DNA from: Bisgaardia hudsonensis | GTDB lineage: Bacteria; Pseudomonadota; Gammaproteobacteria; Enterobacterales; Pasteurellaceae | DNA length: 64,000 nt | Direction: 5' to 3' | Assembly: GCF_004345785.1 (NCBI RefSeq) | Contig: NZ_SLXI01000002.1 | Location: 260,778 to 324,777 of the forward strand | In this document: positions 1-10,254 of the stretch, piece by piece | How positions within the stretch are numbered: position 1 is the first letter of the stretch | How the letters are laid out: each line of letters begins with the position of its first letter | Notes under the pieces: generated by a model | Database searches by the model: none | What the model was told of the DNA's origin: nothing | Seen by the model: only the letters and a program-made list of their open reading frames with translations | Program-made: the position numbers and the translations under genes

Positions 1-104
1 ACAAGCCTACAAGCCTACAAGCCTACAAGCCTACAAGCCTACAAGCCTACAAGCCTACAAGCCTACAAGCCTACAAGCCTACAAGCCTACAAGCCTACAA
101 GCCT
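1..104. repeat. Octanucleotide tandem repeat (ACAAGCCT)13
   Basis: Thirteen perfect copies of the 8-bp unit ACAAGCCT run from the window edge to base 104, so the tract may be longer to the left. Eight is not a multiple of three, so each gain or loss of a unit shifts the reading frame. None of the three forward frames contains a stop inside the tract. The tract ends 50 bp before the ATG of a type III methyltransferase gene. Simple repeats in or just before mod genes are the known basis of phasevarions in Pasteurellaceae and Neisseria. Here the repeat lies upstream of the only usable mod start rather than inside the visible coding region. Confidence 0.97.
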
Positions 105-142
105 AATTATACCATAAATTCTATCTTCCTCTCAAATGCTAT

Positions 143-148
143 GGGAGG
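143..148 (+). promoter_or_regulatory. Ribosome binding site of mod
   Basis: GGGAGG stands 6 bp before the ATG at 155. The mod frame is closed by TAA at 104-106 and has no ATG, GTG or TTG between that stop and 155, so this site fixes the start. Two short out-of-frame ORFs also begin here: ATG 136-138 ending at TAA 151-153, and ATG 141-143 ending at TGA 156-158. Confidence 0.75.
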
Positions 149-154
149 TTTAAG

Positions 155-2110
155 ATGATAGAAATACAACAAGAACAACTATTTGAAAACAATAAAAACA
201 CTGAAAATACTGATATAAGTATTATAAAAAAATATTTTCCTAATTGTTTTGATAAAAATGGAAATTTTTTATTGGAACAGTTTAATTCCATTCTTAAAAA
301 CTCAAATATTACGATTAATAAAGAATATTATTCTTTAAATTGGCTAGGCAAGTCATACGCAAAATTATTACGAGATTTACCACCTGAAACATTAATTGCT
401 GAAGATAATGAACATAATAGTAAAGTTGAAAATCAAAATAGTGGAAACTTACTTATTCAAGGTGATAATTTAGAAGTATTAAAACACTTAAAGAATGCGT
501 ATCAAGAAAAAGTTAAAATGATCTATATTGATCCCCCTTATAACACGGGATCGGATGGCTTTGTATATCAAGATGACCGTAAATTTAGCAAAGAACAATT
601 AAGTGAATTAGTAGGGATTGATCTTGATGAAGCTCAACGAATTTTAGATTTTACCGATAAAAAATCCAATTCTCACAGTGCGTGGCTAACGTTTATGTAC
701 CCACGTCTTTATATAGCAAGACAGTTATTAAAGGAAGATGGCGTTATTTTTATTTCCATTGATGATAATGAAGTAGCACAACTACGGTTGCTTTGTGATG
801 AGATTTTTGGGGAAGGGAATTTTGTAGGAGAAATATCAAGAGGAACAGGAACAACAACAGGACAGGATGCTAATAAAATAGGTAGTTCTCTTGACTATGT
901 TTTAATTTATTCTAAAACGGGAAATTTTTCTATTAGAGGTATTTCTTTAGAAGAGAAGGATATCAAACGTTTTAATAAAAAAGATAAAAAAGGATGTTAT
1001 TCGTTATTACAACTAAGAAAAACAGGTAATGAAGATAGAAAAGAGGATAGGGAAAATATGTTTTATCCTGTTTCTTCTCCAGATGGATTAATGGTATATC
1101 CTTTTGGAAAAGATTATCTAAGTAGATGGAGATGTAGTAGAAATAGCTATAATGATTTGGTTAAAGAAAATATGATAGAGTGGATAGAGAAAGAAGAACC
1201 AAATTTTTCTATAGGAGAATATAAAAAATCAAAATGGGTTCCTTATGTCAAATTTTATTTAGAAGGAAGGACAAAACAAATATCTAATCTTTTAACGAAT
1301 ATAGATGGTAATAAGAAGGCTACTATTGAAATTAAAAGTTTATTTGGAGCAAAAAAAGAGATTTTTTTAAATCCTAAACCAGTACAATTATTAAATTATT
1401 TAATACAAATGTCTTGTGATAATAACGATCTCATCCTAGATTTCTTTGCTGGCTCTGGCACAACCGCAGATGCGGTAATGCAACTTAATTCTGAGGATGG
1501 TGGCAATCGTCAATTTATTTTAGTTCAATTACCTGAAAAGATTAATGGTGAGAAAAAGAAAAATAAAACTGCTTATGATTTTGTAAAAAATGAATTGGGT
1601 GTGGAAAATCCGACTATTTTTGAGATAACTAAAGAACGTATTATTCGCAGTAGTAAAAAAATTCTTGATGAAAATCCCGAGATAAAAGGGGATTTTGGTT
1701 TTAAAATTTATAAAACTTGTGAAAACTTTTGTTTAAAAGAAAACGAGTTATCATTAAATCAGGAAATGTTTCCAAAAATTCAATTTAATGATCAAGAATA
1801 TCAAACATTACTTACATCGTGGCGATTATATGATGGTGAAAAACTCACAGAAAAAATTATAACAATAAAATTTGGTGATTATATCGCTTATTTATGTGGT
1901 AAAAATTTATACTTAATTTACCCTCATTTTGAAAGCGAACAAATTAAAATTCTCATAGAAATGTTGGATAAAAACGATGATTTTAGCCCGAATCGTATTA
2001 TTTTTTATGGTGAGCATATTGAAAGTAGTAAACAAAAAGAATTACAGCAAGCTTTAGAAAGTTACACAAATAAAAAAAATTTAGCGATCAATTTATTAGT
2101 GAGATATTAA
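155..2110 (+). CDS. mod: Type III restriction-modification DNA methyltransferase (Mod)
   Basis: Modification subunit of a type III R-M system, 651 aa; it methylates adenine in a short asymmetric site and gives the Mod-Res complex its specificity. The order is that of a beta-class N6-adenine methyltransferase: the catalytic DPPYNTG motif (about residue 126) comes before the SAM-binding FFAGSGTT motif (about residue 430). Between them, about residues 227-400, lies the target recognition domain. By hand count 9 of 10 Arg codons in that central block are AGA/AGG, against 2 of 12 in the flanks, which points to a swapped-in recognition domain. The ATG at 155 follows GGGAGG. The res gene starts one base after the stop. 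The octanucleotide tract upstream suggests on/off or graded expression. The recognition sequence cannot be read from the protein. Confidence 0.95.
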   Translation: MIEIQQEQLFENNKNTENTDISIIKKYFPNCFDKNGNFLLEQFNSILKNSNITINKEYYSLNWLGKSYAKLLRDLPPETLIAEDNEHNSKVENQNSGNLLIQGDNLEVLKHLKNAYQEKVKMIYIDPPYNTGSDGFVYQDDRKFSKEQLSELVGIDLDEAQRILDFTDKKSNSHSAWLTFMYPRLYIARQLLKEDGVIFISIDDNEVAQLRLLCDEIFGEGNFVGEISRGTGTTTGQDANKIGSSLDYVLIYSKTGNFSIRGISLEEKDIKRFNKKDKKGCYSLLQLRKTGNEDRKEDRENMFYPVSSPDGLMVYPFGKDYLSRWRCSRNSYNDLVKENMIEWIEKEEPNFSIGEYKKSKWVPYVKFYLEGRTKQISNLLTNIDGNKKATIEIKSLFGAKKEIFLNPKPVQLLNYLIQMSCDNNDLILDFFAGSGTTADAVMQLNSEDGGNRQFILVQLPEKINGEKKKNKTAYDFVKNELGVENPTIFEITKERIIRSSKKILDENPEIKGDFGFKIYKTCENFCLKENELSLNQEMFPKIQFNDQEYQTLLTSWRLYDGEKLTEKIITIKFGDYIAYLCGKNLYLIYPHFESEQIKILIEMLDKNDDFSPNRIIFYGEHIESSKQKELQQALESYTNKKNLAINLLVRY

Positions 2111-2111
2111 T

Positions 2112-5033
2112 ATGGCTAGCTTTAATTACGAAAAAAATCTACCGCATCAAGAACGGGCAATACAAGCAATTTTAAATGTATTTGAAAATGCAGATATTAA
2201 ATTAAATGCGAGTAGTGAAAATCCCTCAATTATTATTAATGATGAGAGTTTTACGCAGAATTTAACACAAATTCAAAAAAGAAATCAGATTGATGTTTCT
2301 TTTGATAAATCAAATGTATTAGACATTATGATGGAAACAGGAACAGGGAAAACTTATACCTATACCAAAACAATGTTTGAATTACATAAACAGTTAGGTA
2401 TATTTAAGTTTGTCATTGTTGTTCCAACGTTACCCATTAAAGCGGGAACACAAAATTTTTTGCAAAGCGAAGATCTAAAAAAACATTTTCAATTAGATTT
2501 TGCGGGTAATTATGATGATGCCGAAATTGAATTATATATTGTAGAAAGTCAAAAATCTAAAAGTAAAAAATATAGTATTTCAACAGATATTATTCGTTTT
2601 ATTAGTGCGGAAAATTCAAAAAATATTCATATTTTATTGATTAATCAAGGAATGATTAATTCAGACACAATGGCGGGAACAGATAAGGGAAATGATGGTA
2701 GTTGTTTGATTAAGGATCAATTTCATAAACCAATAGAGGCTATTGCTAGTATTAAGCCTTTCATTATTCTTGATGAACCTCATAAATTTAAATCAGATAA
2801 TAAAACTTGGCAAAATATTTTAAAATTCCGACCGCAGTTTATTCTTCGTTATGGTGCAACATTTCCAATATTAAAAAACAATACTGTCGATTATCGTAAT
2901 TTACTTTATCGTTTAACTGCTATTGATGCTTTTAATCAGGATTTAGTTAAAGGTGTAAATGTATTTATGGAAGAGATACAAAGTGATGATGGTATCAGAA
3001 TAAAACTTATGGATATTGTAAATAATCAAGCAGTTTTTGATGTAAAAAATAAAAAATATTATCTGGATAAAAAAGCAAGTTTAAGTGTATTACATCATCA
3101 AATTAGTGATTTATACATTGATACTATGAATAAAAGTACGGTTGTATTGAGTAATGGTATTGAGATGAAAAAAGGAGATTCTATTAATCCCTATTCTTAT
3201 TCTTATTCTCAAACATTAAGCGACAAAATGATTCGTCTTGCTATTAAGGAACATTTTAAGCTAGAACGAGAATTATTTACTCGACCAAACGGTAGAATTA
3301 AACCGCTGACTTTATTTTTCATTGATGATATTCAAGGCTATCGTGATGGAAATATTTTAGCTGGAAGTTTAAAACAGAAGTTTGAACAATTCTTAAAATC
3401 AGAGATTGAACAATGTTTAATTCAAGAACAAGATAAAGAATATAAAAAATATTTACAAAAAACGCTTGAAGATTTATCGCTCACGCACGGAGGTTATTTT
3501 TCACAAGATAATAGCGATAAAGACGAAAAAATAGAACAAGAAGTTTTTGAAATATTGCACGATAAACAATCTTTATTGTCCTTTGATAACCCTAGACGTT
3601 TTATTTTTTCCAAATGGACACTTCGAGAAGGTTGGGATAATCCAAATGTTTTTGGTATTTGTAAATTACGTTCAAGTGGGAGTGAAACAAGTAAATTGCA
3701 AGAAGTAGGACGTGGACTTCGTTTACCTGTCAATGAATATGGAGGGCGAGTAAAAGATACCTTATTTAAGTTAAATTATTTTGTAGATAATACAGAACAA
3801 GATTTTGTAGAAAAACTAACTAATGAAATTAACAAAAATAAACCACAAGAAAAAATTTATCATAAATTATCTGATGAATTGATTGATAAAATTATTGATG
3901 CTTATCCTGATAAGAAAAAACTCAATATTATTTTAGATTGTAATAACCAAAAATTAATTGATGATGATTTAAAATTTATTCAATCCAATAGTTTTCAACA
4001 AATTCAGCAACTTTATCCTAACGCATTTGATTGCGTAGATGAATTAAGAGATGGCAAAATAGCTTTTGCTAATAAACAGAATCGCCATAAGGTCAGTATA
4101 CGCACTGGAAAATATGATGAATTAAAAGCATTGTGGGAGAAAATCAACGAAAAAGTCATTCTACAATATGACATAAAAAATGAAGAACAATTTTTGGATT
4201 TATTTACTGAGTATTTGAAACAAAATACTTCAAAATTTATTCAAACAGGAATAAAAACAGTAAAAAAAGGGGTGAAGATTTATCATAACCAAGCTCAAAT
4301 TGTTGGGAACGAAAATATCGCTGAATATCATTTTGAACCTATTATTGAAATGGGTTACGGTCAATTCTTGAGAAAATTATCGCAACTGATTTTTATAAAA
4401 ATATCAACCTTACACAAGGCTTTCTATCAAGTAAAAGATGAAATTGAGATTAGTCAGTTTCTTAATATTCAAACCATAAATGGAATTAAATCTGGTTTTA
4501 ATCGTTTTTTACTATTTCATTCTTTTACTGACTTCAATATTTCTTTTAATCGTATTGATAATAAAGTTCACCCCACAAAATTTACGGATAAGGAGGGCAA
4601 AGTGCTTAATGAAGTTAATAGTTCTGATTTAGGTATGCAAAATGAAGAAACTATTTCACCACTTGAAAGTTATCTTTTTGATAGTGTTTTTTATGATAGT
4701 GATATTGAAAAAGAAAATATTGTCAGTAATGAGATCAAACAGGTAACCGTATTCACGAAAATTCCTAAAAACTCAATTAAAATTCCTGTGGCTGGTGGTG
4801 GAACTTATTCCCCTGATTTCGCTTATATTATCAAAAAAGAGAGTGGGGATGTATTAAATTTAGTTGTTGAAAGTAAAGGTGTTGATGGTAACGATTCATT
4901 AAGGCAAGAAGAAAAATGTAAAATTAAACACGCAGAAAAATTATTTCGACAATTTGAACAGGGATTTAATATTCAGTTTGTAACACAATTCAATCAAGAT
5001 AGAATTGTTGAGCTAATTAAGAATTTATTGTAA
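2112..5033 (+). CDS. res: Type III restriction endonuclease subunit (Res)
   Basis: Restriction and translocation subunit of the type III system, 973 aa, a usual length for Res. It has a superfamily 2 helicase core with Walker A in METGTGKTYT (about residue 76) and a DEPH motif II (about residue 222). A C-terminal PD-(D/E)xK-type nuclease is seen as YSPDFAYII followed by VVESKG (about residues 896-918). The protein cuts DNA only in complex with Mod, after ATP-driven communication between two inversely oriented sites. It is co-transcribed with mod, one base apart, and followed by a hairpin terminator. I see no frameshift, so the restriction function looks intact. No uptake signal lies in mod or res, which fits acquired DNA. 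Confidence 0.95.
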   Translation: MASFNYEKNLPHQERAIQAILNVFENADIKLNASSENPSIIINDESFTQNLTQIQKRNQIDVSFDKSNVLDIMMETGTGKTYTYTKTMFELHKQLGIFKFVIVVPTLPIKAGTQNFLQSEDLKKHFQLDFAGNYDDAEIELYIVESQKSKSKKYSISTDIIRFISAENSKNIHILLINQGMINSDTMAGTDKGNDGSCLIKDQFHKPIEAIASIKPFIILDEPHKFKSDNKTWQNILKFRPQFILRYGATFPILKNNTVDYRNLLYRLTAIDAFNQDLVKGVNVFMEEIQSDDGIRIKLMDIVNNQAVFDVKNKKYYLDKKASLSVLHHQISDLYIDTMNKSTVVLSNGIEMKKGDSINPYSYSYSQTLSDKMIRLAIKEHFKLERELFTRPNGRIKPLTLFFIDDIQGYRDGNILAGSLKQKFEQFLKSEIEQCLIQEQDKEYKKYLQKTLEDLSLTHGGYFSQDNSDKDEKIEQEVFEILHDKQSLLSFDNPRRFIFSKWTLREGWDNPNVFGICKLRSSGSETSKLQEVGRGLRLPVNEYGGRVKDTLFKLNYFVDNTEQDFVEKLTNEINKNKPQEKIYHKLSDELIDKIIDAYPDKKKLNIILDCNNQKLIDDDLKFIQSNSFQQIQQLYPNAFDCVDELRDGKIAFANKQNRHKVSIRTGKYDELKALWEKINEKVILQYDIKNEEQFLDLFTEYLKQNTSKFIQTGIKTVKKGVKIYHNQAQIVGNENIAEYHFEPIIEMGYGQFLRKLSQLIFIKISTLHKAFYQVKDEIEISQFLNIQTINGIKSGFNRFLLFHSFTDFNISFNRIDNKVHPTKFTDKEGKVLNEVNSSDLGMQNEETISPLESYLFDSVFYDSDIEKENIVSNEIKQVTVFTKIPKNSIKIPVAGGGTYSPDFAYIIKKESGDVLNLVVESKGVDGNDSLRQEEKCKIKHAEKLFRQFEQGFNIQFVTQFNQDRIVELIKNLL

Positions 5034-5045
5034 TTATTAGAATAT

Positions 5046-5067
5046 AGGCGACATTAAGTCGCCTTTT
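5046..5067 (+). terminator. Rho-independent terminator after res
   Basis: A 7-bp stem AGGCGAC/GTCGCCT with loop ATTAA is followed by TTTTA, 12 bases after the res stop codon. Confidence 0.8.
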
Positions 5068-5300
5068 ATTTAGGATTGCCTCTAAGTAAAAAAAAGATAA
5101 AAATTTTATAAAATTTAACCGCACTTTTTTATTAGTCTTATATATTATTTCTTAGTAAGATATTTATAAAAAATCCAAATTTATTCCCTTCAAAATATAT
5201 AAAACATAAATAATTCTCTTATAAAATATCTTATTTATACTTAATCATTTAGGTATTAATTTTCAGTTATAATCTAAATTGAGTTATAAAAATTAAAACA

Positions 5301-5318
5301 TTTCGATTATAATCGAAA
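5301..5318. promoter_or_regulatory. Perfect 18-bp palindrome over a -10 hexamer (candidate operator)
   Basis: TTTCGATTATAATCGAAA is a perfect inverted repeat whose centre contains TATAAT (5308-5313), 39 bp before the ycgN start. The 5034-5356 gap otherwise holds the res terminator, one uptake signal at 5118-5126 and AT-rich sequence. The overlap of dyad and -10 hexamer suggests a repressor site. I do not recognise the regulator. Confidence 0.45.
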
Positions 5319-5356
5319 CCATTATATTCTATAAACAAAACGATAGACTATTTACA

Positions 5357-5797
5357 ATGACATTAGAAAAAAATTTTTGGGAACATAAAACACTACTTGA
5401 AATGAATGAAGTGGAGTGGGAGGCTTTGTGTGATGGTTGTGGGAAATGTTGCTATCGAAAATTTATAGAAGGGAGAGGGAAAAGAGAACGTTTGTATTTT
5501 ACTCGTATTGCTTGTAATTTATTAGATCTTGAAACAGGGAAGTGCGGTAATTATTTAAAGCGTTTTGAGATAGAAGATGATTGTACCAAACTAACCAAAA
5601 AGAATTTACCTGACTTTGCTTGGCTACCTAAAACTTGTGCTTATCGTTTGCTTTATGAAAATAAACCTTTATTTGATTGGCATCCTCTTATTTCTGGTAA
5701 TTCTAAATCAGTGAAATTGGCTCATGTAATGATAGAAAATGGTATTCATGAGTGTGATGTGATTGACTGGTTTGACTTTGTCATCGAGGAAAATTAA
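5357..5797 (+). CDS. ycgN: YcgN-family cysteine-cluster protein (UPF0260)
   Basis: A 146-aa cytosolic protein of the YcgN/UPF0260 family, matching the family's usual size of about 150 aa. It shows the conserved N-terminal cluster CDGCGKCC (about residues 25-32), further Cys residues at ACNLLD, GKCGNY and DDCTKL, and TCAYRLL. The cluster resembles the metal-binding CxxCxxCC motif of YkgJ-type proteins. The biochemical role is not established. It is a single gene, with a palindrome over its likely -10 and an internal uptake signal at 5540-5548, so it looks like resident core DNA. Confidence 0.88.
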   Translation: MTLEKNFWEHKTLLEMNEVEWEALCDGCGKCCYRKFIEGRGKRERLYFTRIACNLLDLETGKCGNYLKRFEIEDDCTKLTKKNLPDFAWLPKTCAYRLLYENKPLFDWHPLISGNSKSVKLAHVMIENGIHECDVIDWFDFVIEEN

Positions 5798-5929
5798 TTT
5801 TCAATACCAAAATATATCTATATTTTTTTGAGAGATAGATCACTAATTGGCATAAAACAAATTGCTTTCATCTTTGTTCTGTATAGAATGAATATAGTTC
5901 TCCAGTATTATTGTTGTTGGGAAAATTAT

Positions 5930-8023
5930 ATGAATGATATAGTGCAATTACGGAAAAATGCAGAAGAGGTTGGCATCGCAGTATCGCATTATGATATTGA
6001 CGGAAACTTAATTTTTGCCTCTCCAGCCAGTCTTGAATACTTTACCAATTTATTACAATCAAAACCGCATTCTAATCAGTTAATTAATCGTTTTGATGAC
6101 GTTCTTGTCGTTAAAGAAAATACTTCCTTTGAATATCCATTAAAAAATACATCTAATATTTCAGTTAGTTTTAAATTATATGATGAACATAATCATTGTT
6201 TATTTCAGGAGGAAAAAGCGATTTCAAATGGAAAAATCACTTTTTCTGGGCTTGGCTATGGTTATTACCATTTAGAACTGCAAGTAAATCAACAAATCTA
6301 TAAAATAAAAATTATTGTTAGTCCTAAAACTGCATATCAGCCAAGTATTTTTTCTCATAAAAAAGCGTGGGGATTGAATATCCAACTATACAGCTTACGT
6401 TCAGAACGAAATTGGGGAATTGGTGATTTTGCTGATTTGGATTATTTGGTTCGTAAGTCTGCACCTTTTGGTATTGATTTTATTGGCATTAATCCATTGC
6501 ATTTGCTTTATCCTGCCATTGCAGAATGGGCTAGTCCTTACAGTTCCTCTTCAAGACGTTGGTTAAATTACTTATATTTGGCGATTGATACATTACCAGA
6601 ATTTAAACTCTGTAAATCTGTTCAAAATTGGTTTAATCAAGTACATATTCAAGAAAAACTCGCCGAGCTTCGTCAACAAGATACGGTAAATTATGAACAA
6701 GTTAACCGTTTAAAAGAACAGGTATTAAGGGAGCTATTTGCATTCTTTAATCGTAGTAAATCAGCAAAAATTAAAACAAGAAAAACTGCTTTTGAGAACT
6801 TTATTGCAGAACAAGGTATAGGATTAAAGTATCAAGCGTTATTTGATGTTTTAGATAAGCAAGAACATCAGCAACTACCAGAAGATGAAAATCAAATTGG
6901 TTGGTTAGGTTGGCAGAAAAAATTGCAAGAATTAACGACAAAACAACGTGATAATTTAATCAAGCAATATCAAGATGAAATATCATTTTATATGTGGTTG
7001 CAATGGTTGACTAGTGTTCAACTTGATGAAATACAAACACTTTGTCAAAACCTAGGTATGCAATTAGGCATTTATGGTGACTTAGCTGTTAGTAGTTCTC
7101 GTGGTAGTGCGGATGTTTGGTCTGATCCTGAGCTTTATTGCGTTAAAGCATCAGTAGGTGCACCACCTGATCCTTTAGGTCCTGTGGGACAAAACTGGAA
7201 TATTCCACCTTATAATCCTGAAGTTTTAAAAGCACGAGGTTTTCAACCTTTCATTGATTTGTTGCGTGCGAATATGCAATATTTTGGGGTGCTGCGTATT
7301 GATCATATTATGGGATTATTCCGTTTATGGCTAATTCCTGAAGGTAAAGGTGCGGCTGATGGACTTTATGTACATTATCCTTTTGAGGCATTGATGGCAA
7401 TTTTAGCCATTGAAAGTCAGCGTAATCATTGCTTAATTATAGGTGAAGATTTAGGGACTGTACCTGATGAAGTGCGGTCAAAATTAAGTGAATTGTCTAT
7501 TTTCTCTTACTTTGTTTTATATTTTGAACAAGGTAATAACGAATATCCTAAAGTAGAACATTTTCCATTGAACGCTTTTGCTACGGTGGGAACGCATGAT
7601 GTTCCATCATTGGCAAGTTTTTGGCATTGTCGAGATCTCGAGTTATTTGGTGGATTGAATATCTTACAAGGGGATATTTTAAAACAAAAATATGATCAAC
7701 GTGTTATAGATAAACAAGCATTATTAAATACTTTACATCGAGATAATTATCTTCCAAATGATTATTGGGGAGATGCGTTAACGATGGCAATGCACGATAA
7801 TTTAAATCAGGTTATTCATCAATATTTAGCAGAAAGCCAAACAAAATTAATTGGTGTTCAATTAGAAAATTTACTTGAACAAGAAGTAGTATTTAATTTA
7901 CCTGGGACATCCACAGAGTATCCGAATTGGCGTAAAAAACTGTGTAGAACTTTAGAAGATGCACTAAATGATGAACACATTATTTCGTTCTTTAATAGAA
8001 TTAATCAAGCAAGACAAAAATAG
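5930..8023 (+). CDS. malQ: 4-alpha-glucanotransferase (amylomaltase)
   Basis: Transfers alpha-1,4-glucan chains between maltodextrins and releases glucose; GH77 family, cytosolic. The catalytic motifs are present: nucleophile Asp in LRIDHIMG (about residue 458), acid/base Glu in GEDLGTVP (about 506) and Asp in VGTHDVPS (about 557). I chose the ATG at 5930, preceded by GGGA, which gives 697 aa, close to E. coli MalQ at 694. The reading frame opens further up at a TTG (5828), but those 34 residues are hydrophobic and Cys/Tyr-rich, unlike the family. It is the first gene of the glycogen cluster, 12 bp before glgB, and recycles the short oligosaccharides left by GlgP and GlgX. Confidence 0.95.
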   Translation: MNDIVQLRKNAEEVGIAVSHYDIDGNLIFASPASLEYFTNLLQSKPHSNQLINRFDDVLVVKENTSFEYPLKNTSNISVSFKLYDEHNHCLFQEEKAISNGKITFSGLGYGYYHLELQVNQQIYKIKIIVSPKTAYQPSIFSHKKAWGLNIQLYSLRSERNWGIGDFADLDYLVRKSAPFGIDFIGINPLHLLYPAIAEWASPYSSSSRRWLNYLYLAIDTLPEFKLCKSVQNWFNQVHIQEKLAELRQQDTVNYEQVNRLKEQVLRELFAFFNRSKSAKIKTRKTAFENFIAEQGIGLKYQALFDVLDKQEHQQLPEDENQIGWLGWQKKLQELTTKQRDNLIKQYQDEISFYMWLQWLTSVQLDEIQTLCQNLGMQLGIYGDLAVSSSRGSADVWSDPELYCVKASVGAPPDPLGPVGQNWNIPPYNPEVLKARGFQPFIDLLRANMQYFGVLRIDHIMGLFRLWLIPEGKGAADGLYVHYPFEALMAILAIESQRNHCLIIGEDLGTVPDEVRSKLSELSIFSYFVLYFEQGNNEYPKVEHFPLNAFATVGTHDVPSLASFWHCRDLELFGGLNILQGDILKQKYDQRVIDKQALLNTLHRDNYLPNDYWGDALTMAMHDNLNQVIHQYLAESQTKLIGVQLENLLEQEVVFNLPGTSTEYPNWRKKLCRTLEDALNDEHIISFFNRINQARQK

Positions 8024-8035
8024 GCGGGAATTATT

Positions 8036-10225
8036 ATGACTCAATTAGTATCACAAGCGGTAATTAATGCGTTTTTTAATGGAGTTCATTCCGATCCTTT
8101 TGCTGTATTGGGAATGCATGAAACAGACAATGGTATTGAAGTGCGTTGTTTATTACCAGATGCAACTCAAGTATTAGTAATTAATACAGATACAAATGAA
8201 ACGGTATGTGAATTAGATATGATTGATGATCGGGGATTTTTTGCATCAATTATCCCTAATGAAAAGACATTTTTTAAATATCAATTAAAAGTAAGCTGGG
8301 GAAATGAACGGCAAATTATAGAAGATCCTTATCGCTTTCACCCAATGGTTTCTGAATTAGATAGTTGGTTATTGTCAGAAGGTTCTCACTATCGCCCTTA
8401 TGAAATTTTAGGGGCTCATTTTATGGAATGTGATGGTGTGTCAGGGGTAAATTTCCGTTTGTGGGCACCAAATGCCAAAAGGGTATCAATAGTAGGAGAT
8501 TTTAACTATTGGGACGGTCGTCGCAATCCAATGAGTCTTCATTTATCAACAGGTGTTTGGGAATTGTTTTTACCTAAAGTTTCACTAGGGCAATTATATA
8601 AATTTGAGCTTTTAGATTGTAATGGTCAATTAAGATTAAAAGCTGATCCTTATGCCTTTAGTTCTCAACTTCGTCCAGATACTGCTTCACAGGTAAGTGC
8701 ATTACCTGAAATAGTAGAAATGACAGAAAAACGTAAAAAAGCCAATCAATTCGATCAACCAATTTCTATCTATGAAGTACATTTAGGATCATGGCGTCGT
8801 AACCTTGAAAATAATTATTGGCTTGATTATGACCAAATTGCTGATGAACTTATTCCTTATGTAAAAGAAATGGGATTTACCCATATTGAGTTTTTACCAC
8901 TTTCTGAATTTCCATTTGATGGTTCTTGGGGTTACCAACCTATTGGGCTTTATTCACCAACGAGCCGTTTTGGTTCACCAGAAGCCTTTAAACGTTTAGT
9001 TGATAAAGCACATGCAGCAGGTATTAATGTTATTTTGGATTGGGTTCCAGGCCATTTTCCAAGTGATACTCATGGATTAGTAGCTTTTGATGGTACAGCA
9101 CTTTATGAACATGCAGATCCAAAAGAAGGTTATCATCAAGATTGGAATACTTTAATTTATAATTATGGTCGTAATGAAGTCAGAAATTATCTTGCAAGTA
9201 ATGCGTTATATTGGTTAGAACGTTTTGGATTAGATGGTATTCGAGTTGATGCGGTTGCTTCTATGATTTATCGAGATTACAGTCGAGCAGAAGGAGAGTG
9301 GATACCTAATCAATATGGTGGTAGAGAGAACTTAGAGGCTATTAAGTTTTTAAAACATACTAATTACGTTATCGGTAATGAAATCCCTGGTGTTGTATCA
9401 ATCGCTGAGGAATCAACCTCTTTCCCAGCCGTTACGGCACCACCAGAAGATGGTGGGCTTGGCTTCCATTATAAATGGAATATGGGCTGGATGAATGATA
9501 CCTTATCTTATATGCAAAAAGATCCTATTTATCGTCAATACCATCATGATCAAATGACCTTTGGTATGGTGTATCAATATACAGAGAACTTTGTTCTTCC
9601 TTTATCCCATGATGAGGTAGTTCATGGTAAATCTTCTCTACTAGGAAAAATGCCTGGTGATGCGTGGCAAAAATTTGCTAATTTAAGAGCTTATTATGGC
9701 TATATGTGGGGATATCCAGGTAAAAAATTACTCTTTATGGGAAATGAATTTGCACAAGGTCGAGAATGGAATTATGAAGAGAGTCTTGATTGGTTCTTAT
9801 TAGATGAGGTAAATGGTGGCGGTTGGCATAAAGGTGTGCAAGATTTTGTTAAAGATTTAAACCGCACTTATCGTGAAAATAATGCACTATTTGAACTTGA
9901 TACTAGTCCTGAAGGATTTGATTGGTTAGTAGTAGATGATTCTCAAAATTCTGTGTTTGCTTTTGAACGTCGTAGTCGTTCTGGAGAAAAAATTATTGTA
10001 ATTAGTAATTTTACTCCAATACCACGTCATAATTATCGTATTGGTGTTAATGAAGCGGGTGAATATATTGAGATTTTAAATTCTGATTCAGAGTTTTATA
10101 TGGGATCAAATGTTGGTAATTTGGGTGCAGTATGGACTGAAGAAATTGAATCACATAACAAAAAACACTCAATTAGCGTTTCCATACCACCATTGGCAAC
10201 AATATATTTAAAATTAAATAAATAA
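8036..10225 (+). CDS. glgB: 1,4-alpha-glucan branching enzyme
   Basis: Introduces alpha-1,6 branches into the growing glycogen chain; GH13 family with CBM48. At 729 aa it matches E. coli GlgB (728). An N-terminal carbohydrate-binding region precedes the (beta/alpha)8 barrel, with nucleophile Asp405 in GIRVDAVAS, acid/base Glu458 in IAEEST and the [10 protein letters not shown] motif (about 523). These positions coincide with the E. coli numbering. It lies 12 bp after malQ and 29 bp before glgX and is surely co-transcribed with them. An uptake signal is embedded at 9861-9869. Confidence 0.97.
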   Translation: MTQLVSQAVINAFFNGVHSDPFAVLGMHETDNGIEVRCLLPDATQVLVINTDTNETVCELDMIDDRGFFASIIPNEKTFFKYQLKVSWGNERQIIEDPYRFHPMVSELDSWLLSEGSHYRPYEILGAHFMECDGVSGVNFRLWAPNAKRVSIVGDFNYWDGRRNPMSLHLSTGVWELFLPKVSLGQLYKFELLDCNGQLRLKADPYAFSSQLRPDTASQVSALPEIVEMTEKRKKANQFDQPISIYEVHLGSWRRNLENNYWLDYDQIADELIPYVKEMGFTHIEFLPLSEFPFDGSWGYQPIGLYSPTSRFGSPEAFKRLVDKAHAAGINVILDWVPGHFPSDTHGLVAFDGTALYEHADPKEGYHQDWNTLIYNYGRNEVRNYLASNALYWLERFGLDGIRVDAVASMIYRDYSRAEGEWIPNQYGGRENLEAIKFLKHTNYVIGNEIPGVVSIAEESTSFPAVTAPPEDGGLGFHYKWNMGWMNDTLSYMQKDPIYRQYHHDQMTFGMVYQYTENFVLPLSHDEVVHGKSSLLGKMPGDAWQKFANLRAYYGYMWGYPGKKLLFMGNEFAQGREWNYEESLDWFLLDEVNGGGWHKGVQDFVKDLNRTYRENNALFELDTSPEGFDWLVVDDSQNSVFAFERRSRSGEKIIVISNFTPIPRHNYRIGVNEAGEYIEILNSDSEFYMGSNVGNLGAVWTEEIESHNKKHSISVSIPPLATIYLKLNK

Positions 10226-10254
10226 TAAGTCGTATTTTATAAAAGAAAGTAGTA

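Noticed and set aside
1-104. CRISPR-like array
   Set aside because: Units are 8 bp with no spacers; it is a simple tandem repeat.
5828-5929. N-terminal extension of malQ from a TTG start
   Set aside because: The added residues do not resemble MalQ, the TTG has no Shine-Dalgarno site, and the ATG at 5930 gives the family length.
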